From assembly GCA_958450365.1 (NCBI GenBank), contig CAUEEP010000730.1, positions 883,501-947,500 of the forward strand: a stretch of 64,000 nt of DNA, read 5' to 3'. The notes beneath the pieces are model-generated. The model worked only from the letters and a program-made list of their open reading frames with translations. It was not told the origin of the DNA and searched no databases. Below are positions 58,799-64,000 of this stretch, one piece after another; position 1 is the first letter of the stretch; every line of letters starts with the position of its first letter. The stretch comes from Mesorhabditis belari (taxonomy: Eukaryota > Nematoda > Chromadorea > Rhabditida > Rhabditidae). Made by a program: the position numbers and the translations under genes.

Positions 58799-61700
58799 TT
58801 AGTAAATATTCGGATCATCGTACCATGTGTATCGTTGTGTAGCGCCAGGAGTGTAGGAATAACGATTGAGAGCTGATGAGTCACGACCCGTTGATGAGCC
58901 TGGAATTGATTGATGAAGATCTATCAAATGCTAGCCTCTTAAATAACTCTACTAGATATCTAGCGTCATATTTCTAATAGTAGCACCCGGGCGCTACTAT
59001 TAGATATCAACATATCCAACGTCTTTCTCTTACCTGGATATTTTCTATACTGTGGCACATATGCAGTTTCCCTTGTTGTCGTCGTTGTTGTCGGCTTTGT
59101 GGAGCTATTCGTGTAGCTTCCAGTCGCATATTTGTCGCCCGCTGATGAGCTCTCGTATCGACTGAATTCATTTTTAAGTCAAGTTTTTAGATTTAAAGAT
59201 TTTATCCAAGATCTCATTTTTATCATCAGTTAAAGATATCATTTTTTAAAACTCTAATCCAGTCATTTTAACTCCGCCCCTTTTTCGGTCGGTTTTTCGA
59301 CCGGTTTGCCATTGGCAATCTACGAATTTTGTTCGTACCTTGATTGGGTTTATTTGAAAAACGTTGAATTTGCTTTCATTCGATAGAGAATTTGATTTCG
59401 AGTTGAATGAAAGGAAATTGAACGTTTATCAAACAAATCCGGCTAAGATACGAGCAAAATACGTCGATTGCCAACGATTGCCAACGGCAAATGGATCGCA
59501 AAATGGATGAAATGACAAATGGATCGAGTTGCCTGCTCTAGATCAACTCACGAGCTTGATCCAAGATACGGATAATCAGTGGACGTTGTTGATGGTTCGG
59601 TTCTCCACGAGAGCCCTTTTGAGGTGTCCCTTGGTGGACTGGATCTCTTGTATCCACTTGAATCCGAGTATCTAGAAATTGAGCTCAAGATTTATATGAT
59701 AATAGTTGGAAATGACAACAAGAATTACATGAAAATGAATTACATTACATTCTCAGCCTATCTCTCACCCAATTGTGTTGATCGTTCCCTCAGCTCCCAA
59801 TCGGAGCTCACTCGTTTTCCTTCTGTTCATATCTATCGATGAACGCTTCTTTTTCGCTAAAATTTAGATGATAAAGATTCTAGAATTTTAATGATAAAGC
59901 CTCTACCGGCTTCTGTAGACGGAAAAGCACTAGGCGGTGGGCTTTGTGTTTTCTCAAGACTGAGATGTCGTCGAAGTCTCTCAATCACTCCTCTCACTCC
60001 ACCACCGCTACCCGATGATCCACCATCTGGATCATTCTAGAAAAAGTCATTGTTACTTTCGTTGTTTGTCGTTGTTTCCTCCAACCTTAGTCTTCAAAAT
60101 GCTTCTCGGTTTATCATCTCTCGGCAGACTCTCCCTATCATGTCCATAGCCATGATCTCCATAAGAACTGCCATAATTAGATGATCCGTAAGTATGCGAT
60201 GAAGTATATCCACCAGGATGTTCAGAGACAGCTGACAATTCAGGGGTCACCAAACGAGAACGAACACCGGAGAGGGGACCTGAATTGGTTGGGATTGATG
60301 TTGGAGTGAGCTCTGGTGATGCTCTGGACTAACGAATCGAATCAGTTCTCATTTGAATTGAAATTTCCATTTGAACAGCTCGAAGCCTAACCAGTCAAAT
60401 GATCAAGATCAACGCGAGCTCTATCAGTTGATCGACTTCTCGCATAGTTGCGTCGATCCTGTTCGGAGAGAGCCGAATGAACACGACGCGGGACTCCACG
60501 ACGAGAGGCAGCACTGCTAAAATTCATTGGTTTTTATTGTATCTCTGCTTTCTAGACAGTCTAATATTTCAGTCTAATCTTTCAGTCCAATCTTTCATTT
60601 ACAATTAGTTACAAATTCTATTCAGAACCTTGTATCCGTTGCAGTGGACAGTTGTAGACCATCGCTTCCACCAGGTGTCACTAAAATAGTGTGCTTTTGA
60701 AGCTGTAGACTGTAGCAAGGCATGGGTACAAACAAATCTAGCAATCCGTTTTCCATTTATTGAACGACTTACACGATCTCTCATAGTCGAAATTTCTCCT
60801 TGTTGCCCCAGTCGAATATCCACCAGCAGTTGCATTCTCGTATGGACTTCTTGGTGTATATGATGCTCTGAAATCATTTCTTTGCATTAATACAATCCAG
60901 TGATACAAATGACGATTTATTTTTCATAGAAAATCAACTCTTTAAGCACTTTTGAAGATAATTTTATACTAGTTTTCAAAGAAAAGATTCAGAGCTATCA
61001 AATGATTATAATAGTTTCGTTTATCTTTGAATTTGAATAATTATAATAATTATAATTATCTTTACACAAAGTTCTTGGCTTTTCTAATGTTGCAATTGGT
61101 TTTACGATACCCGCTGTATGATGACTGATATGTAGTGGATGATGGCGGTACATATGATGACGGAGAAGCTGAATAGGTGCTCAAATTTCGGTCGATTCCC
61201 GTCGATGGATAGAGCGAGCCACGAGAATACGAACTTGCCGCACTTCTGCAAATTTTGTTCATTCTTTTCACTTTGTTATTACCCTTATGGCTTATGGCCT
61301 TATGGCTTATGGCCTTATGGCTTATGGCCTTATGGCTTATGGCCTTATGCTCAGGCTTAGGCTCAGGCTTAGGCTTAGGCTTAGGCTTAGGCTTATGGCT
61401 AATTTACATTTTTAAACTCACGGTGGCGGCGCGTGATCACGATTTCTCTCGGCTCTCGTTTTGTACACCTCGAAACGGTTGATGTTCCACGGAGCTGCGT
61501 TTGAGTCCTAGAATTGGTATATTCATCTTATTATCATCTAGATTATAAACCAAAGGCGATTCAGTAAAGCTATTCAATAAAGCGATTCAGTACCCAAAAG
61601 TACCCTTTAATGGTACATTGAACTGACCTCTTCAAATTTCCGAGAGCTCGTCGGAGTCGCGTGCGTCGAAGTACCGCCGCGGGCCCTAAACCGAAAACTT

Positions 61701-62976
61701 TCTATAGATATTAGCTAAGATTGAGCTTAATACGGTTAAGCTTAGATAAATAATTATCATTGGATATTATTTCTTTAAAAATTTGTATGCTGGAGCTGAT
61801 GCAGCTGGAGCTGGAGCTGATGCAGCTGATGCAGCTGGAGCTGCTGCAGCTGATGCAGCTGATGCAGCTGGAGCTGCTGCAGCTGATGCAGCTGGAGCTG
61901 CTGCAGCTGATGCAGCTGGAGCTGCTGCAGCTGATGCAGCTGATGCAGCTGGAGCTGCTGCAGCTGCAGCTAAACTCGCTAAGATTAATCAAATTTAAAA
62001 AGAAGTTGAAAATTAACTCATGCAAAGTAATCCATTCAAACTTACTTAAACATACTAGCTCGTCTTAAGACCATATTTCAAAAATATAGCTAATTGGTAA
62101 AAGAAGAAAAGGAAAGGAAAGATGGAGTACTCGATAATCCAAAAATGGAGTGAAAGGAAGTGCTAAAGTTTGTGAGGAAACGGGGGAATTGAAAAAACGG
62201 GGGAATTGACAATCACCTACACATAAACAAACACCTCTTTTTAGTCACTTAAAAAAAAAGAAAAAGACAAATCGGATAGTGGTGGAGAAGGGAGAAGAAT
62301 TGTGTGGACATGACGGATTATTGCTTCCCTTTTCAACAGTCATTTCTCTTTCTTTCCTTTCTTTCTTTCTTTCCTTCCTTTCTTTCTTTCTTTCCTTCCT
62401 TTTTTCCTTTCTTTCTTTCTTTCCCTTCTTTCTTTCTTTCTTGATCATGTTCTTCGAGCTATTAGACTAAGAAAATGAAAGAAATAGCTTGAAATAGCTT
62501 GAAATAGAAAGCTGTGATTGGGGAAAGTATACTTAATTTCTGAATAGAAATCTGAAGTAAAGTATTTCTGAATAGAAATCCCTTATTTTTGCAAACGAAC
62601 CCCGAGTACTGATAATCTCTTTCCGGTGAGTAGTCCCTAGCTCGGCTTCGGTCTCCGTAAGTTGACTAAAAATTTCAATAGAACAATAAGCTTAGCAAAA
62701 ACTCTTGAAATCTTAAGTAATTACGAAAAAAAAAACTTTCTTTCTTACCACATATCCACCAGACGTCCCACCGTAAGCTGATGCACCCGATGAGTAATCA
62801 TCTAGAAGGTTAAAGTTTAGAATAGAGGATTATAAGGATTATAAGGATTATAAGGATTTAAATTAAGATTTAAATTAAGATTTAAAATAAGATTTAAAAT
62901 AAGATTTAAAACAAGATTTAAAAAAAGGATTAAAAAAAGGTTAAAAAAAAGGTTAAAAAAAAAGAAAAAAAAGAGA

Positions 62977-63009
<33 letters not shown>

Positions 63010-63286
63010 AAAAAAAAAAAAAATAAGATTTAAAATAAGATTTAAAATAAGTTTTAAAATAAGATTTAAAATAAGCGTTTAAACAAGATTTAAATTAAGA
63101 TTTAAAACAAGATTTAAAATTAGATTTAAAATAGTTATTTAAATGCTTTGAAGTTTAAAAGTTGACAAGCAAGCTATTCATTGAAATTCATTGATATTCA
63201 TTGATATTCATTGATATCATTTTTGCTTAAAGAATATCAGACTCACTTCGTCCTAGATCGCTTGATAGATCGACTCCGCTGAGTGC
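58799..63286 (-). CDS. long Ser/Tyr/Gly-rich protein, uncharacterised (5' end off window)
   Basis: Many small minus-strand exons with good splice sites, read in one consistent register: ALSGVDLSSDLGRS (about 63245-63286), DYSSGASAYGGTSGGYV, STYGDRSRARDYSPERDYQY, RGGTSTHATPTSSRKFEE, DSNAAPWNINRFEVYKTRAE, SRGSLYPSTGIDRNLSTYSA, ASYTPRSPYENATAGGYSTG, VTPGGSDGLQLSTATDT, AASRRGVPRRVHSALSEQDR, SPELTPTSIPTNSGPLSGVR, GGVRGVIERLRRHLSLEKTQ, YSDSSGYKRSSPPRDTSKGL, RYESSSAGDKYATGSYTNSS, and finally NRYSYTPGATQRYTWYDDPN before the stop at 58799. It is largely disordered, with many SP, TP and RxxS sites suggesting phosphorylation and a cytoskeletal or scaffold role, but this is inference. No catalytic domain seen. 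The first visible exon starts with an acceptor, so the gene continues to the right. One candidate exon near 59765-59840 has uncertain frame. Confidence 0.7.
61283..61350. repeat. 15-bp repeat (cttatggcttatggc)
   Basis: Four to five copies, grading directly into the telomere-type hexamers at 61351. Confidence 0.9.
61351..61392 (+). repeat. interstitial telomere-type repeat (TTAGGC)
   Basis: Seven hexamers: TCAGGC, TTAGGC, TCAGGC, then four TTAGGC. This is the canonical nematode telomere unit, here inside an intron of the Ser/Tyr-rich gene. Confidence 0.9.
61790..61972. repeat. CAGCTG-rich repeat (gatgcagctggagctgct)
   Basis: Imperfect repeats of gatgcagct, ggagctgct and gcagct. Open in several frames (poly Ala-Asp, Leu-Gln-Met, Ser-Cys), so not evidence for a protein. 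Lies in an intron. Confidence 0.93.
62340..62442. repeat. CTTT/CCTT microsatellite
   Basis: A run of ctttctttcctt units, about 100 bp, in an intron of the Ser/Tyr-rich gene. Confidence 0.93.
62828..63140. repeat. A-rich array (aagatttaaaat)n with a poly(A) core
   Basis: 12-bp units of aagatttaaaat on both sides of a nearly pure A tract (about 62965-63022). Intronic. Confidence 0.93.
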
Positions 63287-63787
63287 GCTGAAAAGATCAT
63301 TTTTAGCTCATTTTAGATCATTTTTCTCACTTAATTTCAAATAAATTGATTAAAAAGGTTGAATATAAGTAGACAAAGTATTATTTGATTAAATAACATT
63401 GGGATTGATTAAAACTGATTGATTAAAAACCAGATGGCTAGATTAGAAAAGAGAAAATGGATAGGCTTTACTTTAAGAAAACATTTTAGACAATTTTTAT
63501 TCAAAAAAAAAAAAACTAAAACGATCTAGTAATGTTTCATAACCTTTATTCCAATAATATATAAGTTTTCCTTGAACAAAGCCCATTCACTTTCATTCAC
63601 TACCGTTTAAGTGAGCGCTGCACAAACTCTCAAATATTAGACTCTCTAGAAAGTAGAGTTCGGCAAACAAAACCAAAACCAAAACAGACCAAAACAAACC
63701 AAAACAAACCAAAACTCAATTTGCATATAAATTAACATGTAAATTCTAAAATTGTAAAATGCAAAAAAATTTACCTTTCACTTTTTC
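63287..63787. other. probable intron or 5' flank, nothing recognised
   Basis: AT-rich, with four copies of aaaccaaaac near 63670-63715. No exon identified. Confidence 0.5.
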
Positions 63788-64000
63788 GGGGGGTAGTCAA
63801 AACAGCGCCATAATAGAAAACGTTCAAAACAGCGCCGTCAAATTTCTCAAAATCCAAGAAACCAAGCCGGTTCAAGTTTTATACCAAAAAATTCCTTGCG
63901 TTCTTGGCTACATGATGGGTGAAACAGTTTTTTAAAAAAAGTGAATATTTCATAGATAAAAAGAGCACTCAAAATGGGTCTCTAAAGATATTCAGTTAAC
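63788..64000. mobile_element. GGGTAGTCAAAACAGCGCC element, copy 2 (cut by window edge)
   Basis: Left part of the same foldback family as 58038-58705. The outer TIR is followed by gacggcgctgttttga-type inverse text and the tgatgggtgaaacag inner arm. It matches the right half of copy 1 in inverse, so the copy lies in opposite orientation. Incomplete. Confidence 0.9.

Noticed and set aside
61711..62068. Ala/Asp-rich, Leu/Gln-rich and Ser/Cys-rich frames
   Set aside because: All come from one CAGCTG-rich repeat inside an intron.
1..64000. CRISPR arrays, bacterial operons or phage genes
   Set aside because: None present. Tandem repeats lack unique spacers and all recognised genes are spliced eukaryotic genes.

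Overview
The window looks like nuclear DNA of a free-living, rhabditid-like nematode. The evidence is many introns of about 40-60 nt bounded by GT..(T)TTTCAG or TTTTAG, spliced-leader-like acceptors a few bases upstream of several start codons, families typical of nematodes (ET-module protein, ShKT protein, a large bestrophin, an SMGL-2/DHX34 helicase), and a short interstitial run of the nematode telomere hexamer TTAGGC. The DNA is AT-rich and full of short inverted-repeat transposons and minisatellites. I cannot name the species.

Layout, left to right. A caveolin gene (-) occupies 0.2-2.2 kb and probably runs off the left edge. From 2.2 to 10.1 kb there is no convincing gene, only minisatellites, a 2.5 kb long-TIR transposon carrying two younger insertions, and an hAT-like MITE. 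A Gi/o-class G-protein alpha subunit (+) lies at 10.1-11.7 kb. A K-Cl cotransporter (-) fills 15.5-20.2 kb. From 20 to 29 kb is a transposon-rich stretch with a small Pro/Ala-rich gene (-, 26.2-28.4 kb) whose first intron holds a decayed pogo/CENP-B-type transposon, plus a doubtful gene fragment split by a mariner relic. A DHX34/SMGL-2 helicase (-, 29.4-34.2 kb) follows an uncharacterised small gene on the same strand, possibly an operon. A secreted ShKT protein (+) lies at 36.0-37.4 kb, and an internally deleted mariner at 39.7-40.3 kb. A calpain protease (+, 41.2-48.1 kb) converges on a bestrophin channel (-, 48.6-51.4 kb). A GPI-anchored ET-module protein (+) occupies 54.2-57.4 kb, and a long Ser/Tyr-rich gene (-) fills 58.8-63.3 kb and continues beyond the right edge.

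The genes do not form one pathway. They are ordinary chromosomal neighbours acting at membranes (caveolin, KCC, bestrophin, GPI protein), in signalling (G alpha, calpain) and in mRNA surveillance (DHX34). The most unusual content is the mobile DNA. At least three MITE families have exact or nearly exact 8-bp target duplications (hAT-like). TA-flanked MITE families recur within introns of the calpain and ET-module genes. Three mariner relics and one pogo relic have lost their catalytic cores. Many long open frames in introns are simply minisatellites read as protein. All gene models were spliced by eye and checked for frame continuity; none was checked against a database.
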